Shown one piece after another: positions 17,102 to 26,962 of a stretch of 59,893 bases of DNA. A program made the translations under genes and the position numbers. The stretch covers positions 1-59,893 of the forward strand of contig NZ_JAIVKL010000023.1 in the NCBI RefSeq assembly GCF_020524045.1. Reading direction: 5' to 3'. Source of the DNA: Metabacillus litoralis (GTDB taxonomy: Bacteria; Bacillota; Bacilli; Bacillales; Bacillaceae). Every line of letters begins with the position of its first letter. Position 1 is the stretch's first letter. Below the pieces are notes generated by a model. That model was not told the origin of the DNA, made no database searches, and saw only the letters and a list, made by a program, of their open reading frames with translations.

Positions 17102-18223
17102 ATGAAGAAGGTTATTGTGATAGGAGCAGGTATTCTTGGGGCATCAACGGCATACCATTTAGCTAAGTATGGGGCTGATGTAACGATAATTGATCGTCAA
17201 GATAAGGGGCAGGCGACAGGTGCAGCAGCAGGAATTGTTTGTCCTTGGATTTCACAAAGACGAAACAAAGCTTGGTACCAGTTAGTTAAAGGTGGTGCAA
17301 GATATTACCCAGAGCTGATTGAAAAGTTAAAAGCTGATGGTGAAACATCAACAGGTTATCGTCGTGTTGGTGCAATAAGTTTACATAGAGATCCTGAAAA
17401 ATTAGAGAAAATGGCAGAAAGAGCAATGAAAAGACGTGAAGATGCACCTGAAATAGGGGAAGTAAAGATATTATCTCCAGAAGAAACACAAAAGTTATTT
17501 CCACTGATAGCAGAAGAATATAGCTCTGTTTATGTAAGTGGTGGTGCACGTGTTGATGGAAAAGCTGTGCGTGATGCATTAGTGAAAGCTGCTATTAAGA
17601 ATGGTGCAACATTTATTGAAGATGATGCTGTTTCCTTACTTGCTGAGGACAGCCAAATAAAAGGTGTCAAAATCAGAGAGCAAGAGTTAACGGCTGACAA
17701 AGTGATTATAACTGGTGGAGCATGGTCGCATCAATTAGTAGAAGCATTAGGAATGACCTTTAAAGTAACACCTCAAAAGGCACAAATTATTCATTTAGAA
17801 ATAAATCATACGAATACAGGTGATTGGCCTGTTGTGATGCCACCAAATAATCAATATATTTTATCGTTTGAAGAAGGCCGAATCGTTGTAGGTGCGACAC
17901 ATGAAGATGAGGCAGGCTTTGATTTGCGTGTAACAGCAGGTGGCCTTCATGAGATATTAGATAAAGCGTTACAAATTGCTCCAGGTTTAGCGGAAAGTAC
18001 AATGCTAGAAACAAGAGTGGGATTTCGACCTTTTACACCAGGATTTCTTCCAATTATCGGAGCTGTACCGAATTATAAAGGATTGCTCGTTGCAAATGGT
18101 CTTGGAGCTTCAGGATTAACAAGTGGTCCTTATCTTGGTTTACAGCTAGCAAATCTTAGTCTTGATATGGAAACAGAAATTGATTTGGATCAATATCCAG
18201 TTGCAGGGGCAATAGAGAAGTAA
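17102..18223 (+). CDS. yurR: FAD-dependent amino-acid oxidase/dehydrogenase-like (YurR)
   Basis: 373 aa, DAO (DadA-like) superfamily. N-terminal Rossmann motif VIVIGAGILGASTAYHLAK, acidic residue ending strand 2 in VTIIDR, then GQATGAAAGIVCPW, the segment that usually contacts the flavin. C-terminal FAD motif GFRPFTPGFLPIIG and GLGASGLTSGP. The family oxidises D-amino acids, glycine or N-methyl amino acids; the substrate here is unknown. Length and the PWISQRRNKAWYQLVKGG segment agree with B. subtilis YurR. Stands alone or with the small membrane protein gene that follows 43 bases later. Confidence 0.85.
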   Translation: MKKVIVIGAGILGASTAYHLAKYGADVTIIDRQDKGQATGAAAGIVCPWISQRRNKAWYQLVKGGARYYPELIEKLKADGETSTGYRRVGAISLHRDPEKLEKMAERAMKRREDAPEIGEVKILSPEETQKLFPLIAEEYSSVYVSGGARVDGKAVRDALVKAAIKNGATFIEDDAVSLLAEDSQIKGVKIREQELTADKVIITGGAWSHQLVEALGMTFKVTPQKAQIIHLEINHTNTGDWPVVMPPNNQYILSFEEGRIVVGATHEDEAGFDLRVTAGGLHEILDKALQIAPGLAESTMLETRVGFRPFTPGFLPIIGAVPNYKGLLVANGLGASGLTSGPYLGLQLANLSLDMETEIDLDQYPVAGAIEK

Positions 18224-18266
18224 ATGTCTTAATTAAACGTTTGTATAAGGAGGTAGATGCACAAGT

Positions 18267-18536
18267 ATGGTGGAATTAATACTATCTATAGTCCTGCTCA
18301 TTAGCTTACTAGCTTCGATTTATCTTACCGTAAAAAAGAGAAAGAGATTGGGGATAACAGGTTTTAAAACGAGTTTAACATCCATTTGTTTTTTCTCCAT
18401 TGCAGGAGTAAATTTAGTTGCTTATTGGTTTAATTTATTCGGAATGGGTAGTTGGTTAGTAACGATGCTTCTCTTATTCGCAGGTGCTTATTTTACAAAA
18501 TATATGCCTCGTGAAAATTTCAGCGAAAAAAAATAA
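18267..18536 (+). CDS. Small membrane protein of unknown function
   Basis: 89 aa with hydrophobic segments at residues ~2-20, ~38-58 and ~62-78 and a basic loop (KKRKRLGITGFK) between the first two. GGAGG lies 14 bases before the ATG, longer than optimal. Not recognised. Probably co-transcribed with the oxidoreductase gene. Confidence 0.6.
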   Translation: MVELILSIVLLISLLASIYLTVKKRKRLGITGFKTSLTSICFFSIAGVNLVAYWFNLFGMGSWLVTMLLLFAGAYFTKYMPRENFSEKK

Positions 18537-18599
18537 TAAATATTTACACGTTGTGTTGGTATCTCTAGGTGCCGTGGACTTGAATGAAAGTTTTCACCT

Positions 18600-18660
18600 A
18601 GATGATAAGTCAAATAGGAATTGAAAGGGGGAAAGAGCACCTTCAATTCCTAATGATCTT
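18600..18660. repeat. Short interspersed hairpin repeat, copy 1
   Basis: AGGAATTGAA ... TTCAATTCCT hairpin preceded by ATAAGTCAAAT. The same arrangement recurs at 54070-54125. Confidence 0.6.
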
Positions 18661-18800
18661 AGTTCCACAGGCTGACCAAGGCACTTAAGCTATTTTACCT
18701 GTTCACTGATTTAGATTGATACATATCCTTTTTAAAAAAATGATAGATTTCTTGTCTTCTAAATATATAGAGGAGTGATATCTCATAATTAATGATGAAT

Positions 18801-18917
18801 TTAAATCGTATAGACCATAACTTTTATCGCAAAAACACTTAATTGATAAAGAAAATAAACGCTAAAACCAACAAATGTAAAAAATACTAGGAAAGTAGCA
18901 GGTAATATATGTTTCAT
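18801..18917 (-). CDS. Possible 38-aa membrane peptide
   Basis: ATG at 18917 is preceded by GTGAGG with 8 bases spacing. The product is one or two hydrophobic helices (LPATFLVFFTFVGFSVYFLY, then LSVFAIKVMVYTI). No homologue recognised. It is antisense to nothing and stands alone in a 730-bp gap. Small size and lack of a clear promoter keep confidence low. Confidence 0.4.
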   Translation of the reverse strand: MKHILPATFLVFFTFVGFSVYFLYQLSVFAIKVMVYTI

Positions 18918-19114
18918 ATAGAAAACCTCACAATCTATTAAGAATAATATAAATTGTTACCAAATCTGCAGATTTTATACGTAATATTTGATAGAAAACA
19001 ATTTTTTTCTAAAAGCACATCGTAACTTTACTATTTAAGGTCTATGACCAGCTTTTTAAGCATATGAAATGATGTAATAATATAGTTGCATAAAAACACC
19101 ATGCTTATCATAAA

Positions 19115-19228
19115 GGCTATGTTTATGCTCAATGTTGATTTTAAGCATGTTGTTGGTTGGATTCGTAACTAGGATTACCCTGTACAATGAAAAGTGAATG
19201 CCTGTAGAGCAAATCAATAAAATAGCTT
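19115..19228. repeat. TIR element, degenerate copy C
   Basis: Carries the left end GGCTATGTT, the AATGTTGATTTTAAGCA block, GAATGCCTGTA and the right-hand AAATCAATAA of the elements at 24312 and 34924, but the GC-rich centre is missing. Confidence 0.55.
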
Positions 19229-19266
19229 ACTTTTAATTAATTATCTTATTTAGGTGGGGAAATTGT

Positions 19267-22200
19267 ATGCAACCTTACGTTCCAATTATTGAAACGAAGC
19301 TAGTTCCACCAGCCATAAAGGATTCATATATATATAGACTTTCAGTGATTAAGAAAATGAAAGGGCTTACAAGTTATCCGGTGACAATTATTCATGGTGG
19401 TGCTGGCTATGGAAAAAGTACAGTAGTTAGCCAGTTTGTGAGGCAATGTAAACTACCCGTTTGTTGGTATACGGTAACAGATCAAGATGATGATATCTTT
19501 CCTTTTATAAAATATGTGACCTATTCAATACGCAAGCACCTTCCTTTATTTGGTGAAGAATTATTACAAACAATGGATAAGATGGATTATTGGATGAAGG
19601 ATGACCAATTACAACTTTTAAGTGCATTATTCATCAATGAGTGTTTAAACGTAAACAAAGAGTTTGTCATAGTGATAGATGATTTTCAACTTGTTGATCA
19701 TGCCTTTATGATTAATCAATGGATAGAGAAAGTGTTGAGTTTAATTCCGAATAATGTTCATTTTTTATTTTCGACAAGAACTAAACCAAAGTGGAATATG
19801 TTGATTAAATTAAAAGTAAGTGGCGGGCTTTTAGAAATTGGTGAGGATGACTTAATGTTGTCTGAAGAGGAAAGTAGTGTTTTTCTGACAGATTTCCACC
19901 AATCACAGATGACAGATAGGCAATTAAAGCATATTCATAAATTAACAGAAGGATGGATTATTGCCCTAAATATGATTGGCAGTCAACTTACTGAGTCAAA
20001 AGATATTGATTCAGTTTTGAAGCATACTCATTCATCAATGAAAGAACTTTTTGATTACTTAGCACAAGAAGTGTTTAACAAGCAATCACCTATTCTTCAG
20101 CAATTTTTAATAGAGTCTGCAATTTTTAATGAATTAGAACCAGAGATTTGTGATGTTATTTTAGGTATTAATGGCTCACATACGATGCTTGAACAATTAT
20201 TTGTAAAAAATATTTTTATTCAAAAGCTTGAAGGAAATAAGTATCGTTTTCACGCTTTGTTTAAAGCCTTTTTAAAAAGAAGAGGAATGGAAGAACAGCA
20301 AACACATTTACAAGTTTTATTTCAAAAATGTGCAAGATACCTAGAGGGGAAAAATCGTTTTGAAGAGGCGATGTTGTATTACGATGAACTCAAAGATGAA
20401 AGAGCAATAGCAACAATATTATTACTTATTAGTGAACGAATGATTCAAGGTAGACAATTGGAAACGTTACTTGAGCGTTTACAATCTCTTTCTGAACAAA
20501 CCAAACATCAACAGTATTCATTATGGTTTTTTGAAGGAGAAGTTTGGCGCTATCGTTCTTATTATGATAGAGCATTTACTTGTTATCAACATGCAATCGA
20601 TGCTGGTAAAAAGGGTAATGATTTTCTCCTTTTAAGTAAAGCAAATGAAGGGATGGCTAATATCTATCTAGATACAATCCAACCTGGTAAAGCTGAGCGG
20701 TATTTGGCAGAAGCCGTAAGGTGTTTAGAAAAGATTGATGGGGATCAGAAGGATAAAGATCGGTTATATCGTATGCTTGCAGAAAACCTTGTTAATTCTG
20801 GTCAAGGAGCTAAGGCATTAATATGGTATCAAAAAAGTGAGATGGATGAAAATTCGTGGATAGAGGGAAATCTAGATGCTCGAATGCTTCTTCGAACAGG
20901 TAAAATTGAAGAAGCAAAAAAGCTGTTGAATAATAGAACAAATGCTAATAATCCACATTTACCACAAGCACATCGAGAAACCGAATTGTTGTTATCATTA
21001 CTTGAATCTTTTTGTGGCAATGGTGAAGAAGCGAAACAGTTAGCACAAAAGGGGATTCAACAAGGAATTGATCAGCAGTCTGCATTTATTGAAGCTTGTG
21101 GTTGGATTAGGATGGGGCATGCTGTTGGAATAATGAGTCGCTACGAAGAAAAAATGACAATTATTTGCTATGAAACAGCTTTGCAATTAATGGATTCAAT
21201 AAAAGTGGAACGAGGAAAAGCTGAACCATATATGGGTTTGTGTGTGATGTATGGAAGAAAGGGAGAATGGGAAAAAGCAAAAGAGCTAGGTGAGAGGGCT
21301 TTATATGAAACAGAACGGGTGACTGATTTTTGGCTTTCAGCCATCATAAAAATGTGCATTGGAGTGGCGGCATTTTATAGTCATTATTATGATGATAGTA
21401 AACAGTGGCTTGAGGATGCTTTAGCATCTTTTAAACAGTGTGGAGATCTTTATGGTGAGATGCTTTCAGCGATGTGGATTTCTTTAGTAGCACAGCAGTC
21501 TAATGATAAAGAGTTGTTTATTGAGCATGTTTATACTTTTCTACAAAAAGTTCAACTTGGAAACTATGAATTTATTTTTACAGAGAGAACCATGCTAGGG
21601 CCAAAAGACTTACAACAATTTTTGCCGCTTCTTGTTGAAGCAAGAAATGAGAATATCCACCAAAACTATATTTCTAAATTACTTGCGAGTTGGGGTTATG
21701 CACATATTGATTCACACCCAGGTTATACATTAAGAGTAAATGCATTAGGAGATTTTCAAGTTTCATTAGGTGATAGAGTCCTTGATGATGTGGATTGGCA
21801 GCGTGAAAAGGGAAAGGAGCTTTTTCAATATTTTCTTATAAGGAAAAATCACCTTATGCGTAAAGAAGAAATTCTGGATGATTTATGGCCTGATGGTGAG
21901 GAGAAAAATAGTAATCGAGATTTCAAAGTCGCGTTTAACGCATTAAATAAGGCAATAGAGCCAAACAGAAAGCCACGTGCACAAACTTATTTTATCCTTC
22001 GCCAAGATTCATCTTATGGTTTAAACAAAAGAGCGGTGATCAATTATGATGTTGACCAATTTGAGCAATGGATTGAGGAGGGATTAAAGGAGAAATCAGT
22101 TTTAACAGCAAAACAACTTTTAGAAAAAGGCCTAGGTTATTATAAAGGTGATTTCTTACATGATAGAAGAGCATATCCATGGATAATAGTTGAAAGAGAG

Positions 22201-22515
22201 CGGCTGAAGCAGCTATTTTTGCAAGGCTCAGAAAAACTCGCTAGATTGCATATTCGCTTAAATGAGTTTGACGAAGCAATAAGGATTTGTAAGGAAATTC
22301 TTATAAAGGAAGCAACCTGGGAAGAAGCCTATCGTTTATTAATGTATGGCTATTATCAGAAAAATAATCGACCACAAGCACTACTGTGGTACAAAGAATG
22401 TGTGAGAATTTTAAATGAAGAGCTTGATGTAGAACCAATGGAAGCGACAAAGCAAATGTATAAAATGATACGAAATGAAGATGTATCATTAGCTCTGAAA
22501 AAAGAAGCTTTGTAG
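19267..22515 (+). CDS. STAND ATPase transcription regulator with SARP-like wHTH-BTAD C-terminus
   Basis: 1082 aa. N-terminal NTPase (~30-330): P-loop GGAGYGKST at 44-52, Walker B FVIVIDDFQ near 137, followed by a MalT-like winged region. Residues ~350-780 are tetratricopeptide-type repeats. Residues ~820-930 are an OmpR-like winged helix (LRVNALGDFQVSLGDRVLDD, EEILDDLWPDGEE), and ~935-1075 a BTAD domain (YKGDFLHDRRAYPWIIVERE, YRLLMYGYYQKNNRPQALLW). The order wHTH-BTAD is that of Streptomyces antibiotic regulatory proteins, whereas MalT itself ends in a LuxR domain. Likely an effector- and ATP-dependent activator of the genes downstream; direct heptamers at 22746 and 30744 fit its DNA-binding type. 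Terminator after it. Confidence 0.9.
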   Translation: MQPYVPIIETKLVPPAIKDSYIYRLSVIKKMKGLTSYPVTIIHGGAGYGKSTVVSQFVRQCKLPVCWYTVTDQDDDIFPFIKYVTYSIRKHLPLFGEELLQTMDKMDYWMKDDQLQLLSALFINECLNVNKEFVIVIDDFQLVDHAFMINQWIEKVLSLIPNNVHFLFSTRTKPKWNMLIKLKVSGGLLEIGEDDLMLSEEESSVFLTDFHQSQMTDRQLKHIHKLTEGWIIALNMIGSQLTESKDIDSVLKHTHSSMKELFDYLAQEVFNKQSPILQQFLIESAIFNELEPEICDVILGINGSHTMLEQLFVKNIFIQKLEGNKYRFHALFKAFLKRRGMEEQQTHLQVLFQKCARYLEGKNRFEEAMLYYDELKDERAIATILLLISERMIQGRQLETLLERLQSLSEQTKHQQYSLWFFEGEVWRYRSYYDRAFTCYQHAIDAGKKGNDFLLLSKANEGMANIYLDTIQPGKAERYLAEAVRCLEKIDGDQKDKDRLYRMLAENLVNSGQGAKALIWYQKSEMDENSWIEGNLDARMLLRTGKIEEAKKLLNNRTNANNPHLPQAHRETELLLSLLESFCGNGEEAKQLAQKGIQQGIDQQSAFIEACGWIRMGHAVGIMSRYEEKMTIICYETALQLMDSIKVERGKAEPYMGLCVMYGRKGEWEKAKELGERALYETERVTDFWLSAIIKMCIGVAAFYSHYYDDSKQWLEDALASFKQCGDLYGEMLSAMWISLVAQQSNDKELFIEHVYTFLQKVQLGNYEFIFTERTMLGPKDLQQFLPLLVEARNENIHQNYISKLLASWGYAHIDSHPGYTLRVNALGDFQVSLGDRVLDDVDWQREKGKELFQYFLIRKNHLMRKEEILDDLWPDGEEKNSNRDFKVAFNALNKAIEPNRKPRAQTYFILRQDSSYGLNKRAVINYDVDQFEQWIEEGLKEKSVLTAKQLLEKGLGYYKGDFLHDRRAYPWIIVERERLKQLFLQGSEKLARLHIRLNEFDEAIRICKEILIKEATWEEAYRLLMYGYYQKNNRPQALLWYKECVRILNEELDVEPMEATKQMYKMIRNEDVSLALKKEAL

Positions 22516-22599
22516 ATATGCTTGATGTGATAGTTGCCGAAAAAATCAATATATAAGGGTAAAGTGAGAAGAAAATCACAACAAGTAAAATATAGCGAA

Positions 22600-22648
22600 A
22601 AAAGACCAGCATTTCCTGAGTTCAGGGAAAGTAGCTGGTCTTTTTTTG
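22600..22648 (+). terminator. Terminator after the BTAD regulator gene
   Basis: AAAAAAGACCAGC ... GCTGGTCTTTTTTT with an inner CCTGAGTTCAGG stem. It separates the regulator from the importer genes. Confidence 0.9.
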
Positions 22649-22745
22649 AGGTGATGAGAATCGTGATGATCAATGGTTAGTGTAAGGTTTCAAATAACGT
22701 AATATCCGAGAATACTGAAATTCAAACAGCTCCGTCATTACCCTC

Positions 22746-22778
22746 TGTAACTCATTTGTAACTACGACACAGTAATCT
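22746..22778 (+). promoter_or_regulatory. SARP-type heptamer operator and -10 of the binding-protein gene
   Basis: TGTAACT (22746-22752), 4-bp spacer, TGTAACT (22757-22763), 9 bp, then TAATCT (22773-22778) as -10. There is no -35 consensus; the heptamers occupy that region. The same arrangement, to the base, occurs at 30744-30776. Confidence 0.7.
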
Positions 22779-22868
22779 ATTTGTAAGGCTAAATCGTGGA
22801 TTTGCCACGATCAAGGTCAGGAGAGTGGAAACTTGTTATTTGAAGAAACTTACAAAAGGGGGAAAAGT

Positions 22869-24110
22869 ATGAAATCTTTACGATGGTCAATTTTATCTGT
22901 ATTAATGGTGTTCACGTTGCTCTTTACAGCAGCTTGTAACAGCAATGAAACAACTTCAGGAGATAAAGAGTCAAAAGATGAAGGAACATCAGAAGCAGCT
23001 GAACAAGGCACAGTTAAGATTGGAGTTCTTGCTTCATTAACAGGTGCGTTGGAATCATATGGCTTACAAACAAAGCAGGGGTTTGAGTTAGGTCTTGATT
23101 ATGCAACAGATGGAACGATGGAGGTTGCAGGGAAAAAAATAGAGGTTGTGTTTGAGGATACGGAGACTAAGCCTGAGGTAGCTGTTCAAAAAGCTACTAA
23201 GTTATTAGAAGAAGATGAAGTTGATTTCCTTGTTGGCTCATCAAGTTCGGGTGATACCCTAGCTGTTTTACCACTTGCTGAGGAATACGAAAAAATTATG
23301 GTTGTCGAGCCAGCCGTTGCTGACAGTATTACAGGATCTGAATTTAATCCATACGTATTCCGTACAGCGCGTAACTCTTCACAAGATGCGATAGCAGGTG
23401 CTGCAGCCATTGCCGGTGATGGAGTGAAAATCGCGACATTAGCACCAGATTATTCTTTTGGAATCGATGGTGTGGCAGCTTTTAAAGAAGCTGCAGAAAA
23501 GCTTGGTGCAAACATCGTATTAGAAGAATACGCTGATCCAGCTGCAACTGATTTTACAGCAAATATTCAAAAAATCATTGAATCAGATCCTGATTACTTA
23601 TTCGTCATTTGGGCTGGTGCGAACTCACCATGGAACCAAATAAGTGATATGAAACTTCAAGATAAAGGAATTAAAGTTTCAACAGGTGCTCCAGATATTG
23701 CAGCATTAGCCACAATGGAGCCACTTATCGGGATGGAAGGTTTCTCTGTTTATTATCATGGACTTCCAACAAATGATATTAATGACTGGTTAGTGAAAGA
23801 ACATCAAGCTCGTTATGATGGATCACTACCAGACTTATTTACACCAGGTGGAATGAGTGCAGCGATTTCAATTGTTGAAGCATTGAAAAAATCAGAAGGT
23901 GATGTTGATGGAAATAACTTAATAGAAATCATGGAAGGAATGAGCTTTGAAACACCTAAAGGAACGATGACATTCCGTCCAGAAGATCATCAGGCATTGC
24001 AAACAATGTATGCGATTAAGCTTGAAAAACAAGATGGAGTCGATTACCCAGTACCAGTTTTAGTAAGGGAATTGTCACCTGAAGAAACTGCCCCACCAAT
24101 CAGAAATTAA
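22869..24110 (+). CDS. Branched-chain-amino-acid-type ABC substrate-binding lipoprotein
   Basis: 413 aa, ATG chosen after GGGGG. Signal peptide with lipobox-like LFTAAC (Cys near residue 24), then an acidic linker and a two-lobed Leu/Ile/Val-type receptor (VKIGVLASLTGALESYG; DFLVGSSSSGDTLAVLPLAE; FRTARNSSQDA). HAAT-family receptors bind amino acids, but also amides, urea and aromatic or other carboxylates; the ligand is not readable. It is transcribed from the heptamer promoter at 22746 and separated from the ATPase genes by a terminator and a repeat. Confidence 0.88.
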   Translation: MKSLRWSILSVLMVFTLLFTAACNSNETTSGDKESKDEGTSEAAEQGTVKIGVLASLTGALESYGLQTKQGFELGLDYATDGTMEVAGKKIEVVFEDTETKPEVAVQKATKLLEEDEVDFLVGSSSSGDTLAVLPLAEEYEKIMVVEPAVADSITGSEFNPYVFRTARNSSQDAIAGAAAIAGDGVKIATLAPDYSFGIDGVAAFKEAAEKLGANIVLEEYADPAATDFTANIQKIIESDPDYLFVIWAGANSPWNQISDMKLQDKGIKVSTGAPDIAALATMEPLIGMEGFSVYYHGLPTNDINDWLVKEHQARYDGSLPDLFTPGGMSAAISIVEALKKSEGDVDGNNLIEIMEGMSFETPKGTMTFRPEDHQALQTMYAIKLEKQDGVDYPVPVLVRELSPEETAPPIRN

Positions 24111-24261
24111 ACATGAAGATATGAAGACTTGTTTAATGAACCTAATTATCGCTTGAAAAGCTCCTTTTTATCAAGAAAAGATATCTAGAGAATGAATAAA
24201 CTGCTGTTTACTACGGATGGTTAAATGCAACAAGTTTTTCTGCAAACAGCATAATGAAAAT

Positions 24262-24306
24262 AGCTGATCTAGTCAGAATGATAATAAGACTAGGTCAGCT
24301 CTTTCT
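24262..24306 (+). terminator. Terminator after the binding-protein gene
   Basis: AGCTGATCTAGTC ... GACTAGGTCAGCT followed by CTTTCT. Confidence 0.7.
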
Positions 24307-24311
24307 ACTTA

Positions 24312-24570
24312 GGCTATGTTAAAGCTTAATGTTGATTTTTAGCACTTTGTTGATTGGAGTGAAAGGCATGAGACTCCTGCTTAGAGAAGCGTGTCAAAGG
24401 GAGACCCCACAGGCGCTTGCGCCGAGGAGGCTCCCGGACCTAGGAAGAATTGCACTTTGAAAAAGCCAGTAATTGGGCTTTTTCATTATTCTTCCCTAGG
24501 AAAAAAGTTACTTTTTTCCCGGGAAAGCGAATGCCTGTAACGGAAATCAACAACAAAGTTTAACAGAGCC
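24312..24570. repeat. TIR element, copy A with internal insertion
   Basis: 259 bp from GGCTATGTTAAA to TTTAACAGAGCC; the ends are inverted repeats. The centre is GC-rich (GAGACTCCTGC, CAGGCGCTTGCGCCGAGGAG). Compared with copy B (34924-35106) about 76 bp replace the GCCCGC linker: CCTAGGAAGAAT ... ATTCTTCCCTAGG enclosing a AAAAAGCC/GGGCTTTTT hairpin, which by itself looks like a terminator. It lies just before the first ATPase gene. Confidence 0.85.
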
Positions 24571-24599
24571 TCTACTTAAAAAAAGAGGTGGGTTTGCGT

Positions 24600-25364
24600 A
24601 TGAAGATTCTAGAAACAAAGGACTTAACCATTGCTTTTGGAGGTCAAGTAGCTGTTGATTCTGTTAATTTATCGATAGCAGAAAAAACATTCACGTCCAT
24701 TATTGGACCAAATGGTGCAGGGAAAACAACCTTATTTAATTTGTTAAGTGGTCAGTTAAAACCAACAAAAGGGAAAATTTACTTCAAGCAAGAAGATGTG
24801 ACACAACTTTCCTCCACAAAGCGAACAAGAAAAGGCATGGGTAGATCCTTCCAAATTACAAACGTTTTTCCAAACTTAACCGTATTAGAAAACGTCAGAC
24901 TTGCTGTGCAATCTCAAGTAGGCGTTCGATATCAAATGTTGAGGCATTTTTCTGCTTATAAAAAAATGACAGAAGAAGCGTACTACTTGCTTGAACAAGT
25001 GATGATGGAAGGAAAAGCAAATACTCTAGCAAGTAATCTTGCCCACGGGGAAAAGCGTAAGCTCGAGATTGCTATGTTATTAGCACTTAAAACGGAATTA
25101 CTTTTGTTAGATGAACCAACCGCAGGTATGTCATTAGAGGAAGTACCAGCTATTTTAAAAATAATCAATGATATAAAACGTTCAGGAGAAAGGACAATTG
25201 TGTTGATTGAACATAAAATGGATATGATTATGGACTTGTCTGATACGATTGTTGTTTTATTTAATGGACGAAAACTAGCTGCTGGGAAACCAGAAGAAAT
25301 CATGAATAATGAAACAGTTCAAACGGCTTACTTAGGAGGTTTATATGATGACCACACTGCTTGA
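24600..25364 (+). CDS. LivG-type ABC importer ATPase
   Basis: 254 aa. Walker A GPNGAGKTT, signature LAHGEKRKLEIAMLL, Walker B LLLLDEPTAGMS, H-loop IEHKMD. The SFQITNVFPNLTVLENV segment and ~250-aa length are typical of LivG rather than LivF. ATG 24600 follows GAGGTG; an upstream GTG at 24588 is possible. The stop overlaps the next start by 20 bases. First gene of a tight seven-gene run to 30643. Confidence 0.9.
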   Translation: MKILETKDLTIAFGGQVAVDSVNLSIAEKTFTSIIGPNGAGKTTLFNLLSGQLKPTKGKIYFKQEDVTQLSSTKRTRKGMGRSFQITNVFPNLTVLENVRLAVQSQVGVRYQMLRHFSAYKKMTEEAYYLLEQVMMEGKANTLASNLAHGEKRKLEIAMLLALKTELLLLDEPTAGMSLEEVPAILKIINDIKRSGERTIVLIEHKMDMIMDLSDTIVVLFNGRKLAAGKPEEIMNNETVQTAYLGGLYDDHTA

Positions 25365-26055
25365 TGTTCAAGATATTCAAACGTTTATCGGTCAATATCA
25401 CATTCTCCAAGGGGTATCATTTACAGTGAAAAAAGGAGAAGTAACGGTATTGCTTGGGCGTAATGGTGCAGGAAAAACAACAACTTTACGCTCAATTATG
25501 GGACTTAATCCTATTTCTAAAGGAAGTATTGTGTTTAACGATGAAGAAATACATGAACTAGCTCCTTACGATATTGCAAGAAAAGGAATTGGATTTGTTC
25601 CAGAAGATCAAGGAGTTTTCAGTGGATTAACTGTAGAGGAAAACATGAAGGTAGCGATGCAAAAGCAAGATGATCAAACATTAGCAAGAATGGATAAGAT
25701 TTTAACTCTCTTTCCAGACTTGAAAAAGTTTTGGAAAAAGCAAGGGGGTTATTTAAGTGGTGGGCAAAAGCAAATGCTTTCCATTGCAAGAGCTTATTTA
25801 AATCATAATGAATTATTACTGATTGATGAACCAAGTAAAGGTTTGGCTCCAATTGTTGTTGAGAAGGTAATGGAATCGATCATGGAGATGAAAGAACAAA
25901 CGACGATCGTGTTGGTTGAACAAAATTTCCGCATGGCCATGGGAGTTGGTGACACCTTCTACATTATAGATGATGGTCAAAGTGTTGGAACAGGTAGAAT
26001 GAAAGAACTTGCTGAAAATGAAGAGCTAAAACGTAAGTACTTAGGAATCGCCTAA
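25345..26055 (+). CDS. LivF-type ABC importer ATPase
   Basis: 236 aa. Walker A GRNGAGKTT, signature LSGGQKQMLSIARA, Walker B LLLIDEPSKGLAP, H-loop VEQNFR; GFVPEDQGVFSGLTVEEN is the LivF-like Q-loop segment. AGGAGG precedes the ATG. Works with the LivG-type subunit on the two permeases that follow. Confidence 0.9.
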   Translation: MMTTLLDVQDIQTFIGQYHILQGVSFTVKKGEVTVLLGRNGAGKTTTLRSIMGLNPISKGSIVFNDEEIHELAPYDIARKGIGFVPEDQGVFSGLTVEENMKVAMQKQDDQTLARMDKILTLFPDLKKFWKKQGGYLSGGQKQMLSIARAYLNHNELLLIDEPSKGLAPIVVEKVMESIMEMKEQTTIVLVEQNFRMAMGVGDTFYIIDDGQSVGTGRMKELAENEELKRKYLGIA

Positions 26056-26097
26056 TAAAAAAACGTTATCACTTAATAAGGAAAAGAAGGTGAGAAG

Positions 26098-26958
26098 ATG
26101 GAACTATTTTTGAATTTAGCCATTAATGGCTTGGCAACAGGCATGTTGATTTTTCTGTTAGCAGCTGGGTTAACGTTAATTTTTGGTTTAATGGATGTCT
26201 TGAATTTTGCTCATGGAGGATTGTTTGCTTGGGGTGCTTATAGTGGTGTATGGGTGTATATGACAACAGGTAGCTTTTTGGCTGGAATTGTTGGCGCGAT
26301 TGTGACAGGTCTTATTTTGGGCTATGTGACAGAGCGATTTATTATAAAACCTGTATATGGAAATCATGTTCAACAAATTCTTATCACATTAGGTTTAATG
26401 CTTGTTTTGTCTGAAATGCTTAAAGTATTATGGGGCCCAAATCAATTAGCTGCACAAGCTCCAGATTATCTATCAGGTAGCTGGCAGTTAGGTGATGTAA
26501 CGATCATTAAGTATCGAGCATTTATCATTCTTATTGGTTTTCTTGTATTTGGGATTATTTATTTTATCCTGAAAAATACACGAATTGGCTTAATTGTGAG
26601 AGCTGGTGTGATGAACAAAGAAATGGTGCAGGCGCTCGGTATCAATATTAAAAAGGTTTTTATGCTTGTTTTTATGGTAGGTGCAGCAATGGCATCATTA
26701 GGTGGGATTTTACACGCACCGTATTCAGGAGTTATTTATGCAGAGATGGGGATGGATTTTGGAATACTCGCCTTTATTGTTGTTGTAATAGGTGGAATGG
26801 GAAGTATACCTGGTTCCCTTTTTGCGGCGATTTTAGTCGGTTTATCAGGTGCTTTTATGACTTATTATGTGCCGGATTTATCATTAGCTGTAAATATGCT
26901 CCTTATGGCAATTGTTTTAGTATTCAGGCCACAAGGTTTGTTTGGTCTAAAGGGGTGA
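26098..26958 (+). CDS. LivH-type ABC permease
   Basis: 286 aa, eight or so membrane helices. N-terminal NGLATGMLIFLLAAGLTLIF and NFAHGGLFAWGAY are hallmark LivH motifs; VVVIGGMGSIPGSLFAAILV is the coupling region. GAAGGTGAGAAG precedes the ATG. Forms a heterodimer with the next gene product. Confidence 0.9.
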   Translation: MELFLNLAINGLATGMLIFLLAAGLTLIFGLMDVLNFAHGGLFAWGAYSGVWVYMTTGSFLAGIVGAIVTGLILGYVTERFIIKPVYGNHVQQILITLGLMLVLSEMLKVLWGPNQLAAQAPDYLSGSWQLGDVTIIKYRAFIILIGFLVFGIIYFILKNTRIGLIVRAGVMNKEMVQALGINIKKVFMLVFMVGAAMASLGGILHAPYSGVIYAEMGMDFGILAFIVVVIGGMGSIPGSLFAAILVGLSGAFMTYYVPDLSLAVNMLLMAIVLVFRPQGLFGLKG

Positions 26959-26962
26959 TGAG

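Noticed and set aside
24360-24480. Coding or known structured RNA in the GC-rich centre of the TIR elements
   Set aside because: The centre can fold strongly, but I could not match it with confidence to a named RNA family, so it is listed only as a repeat.
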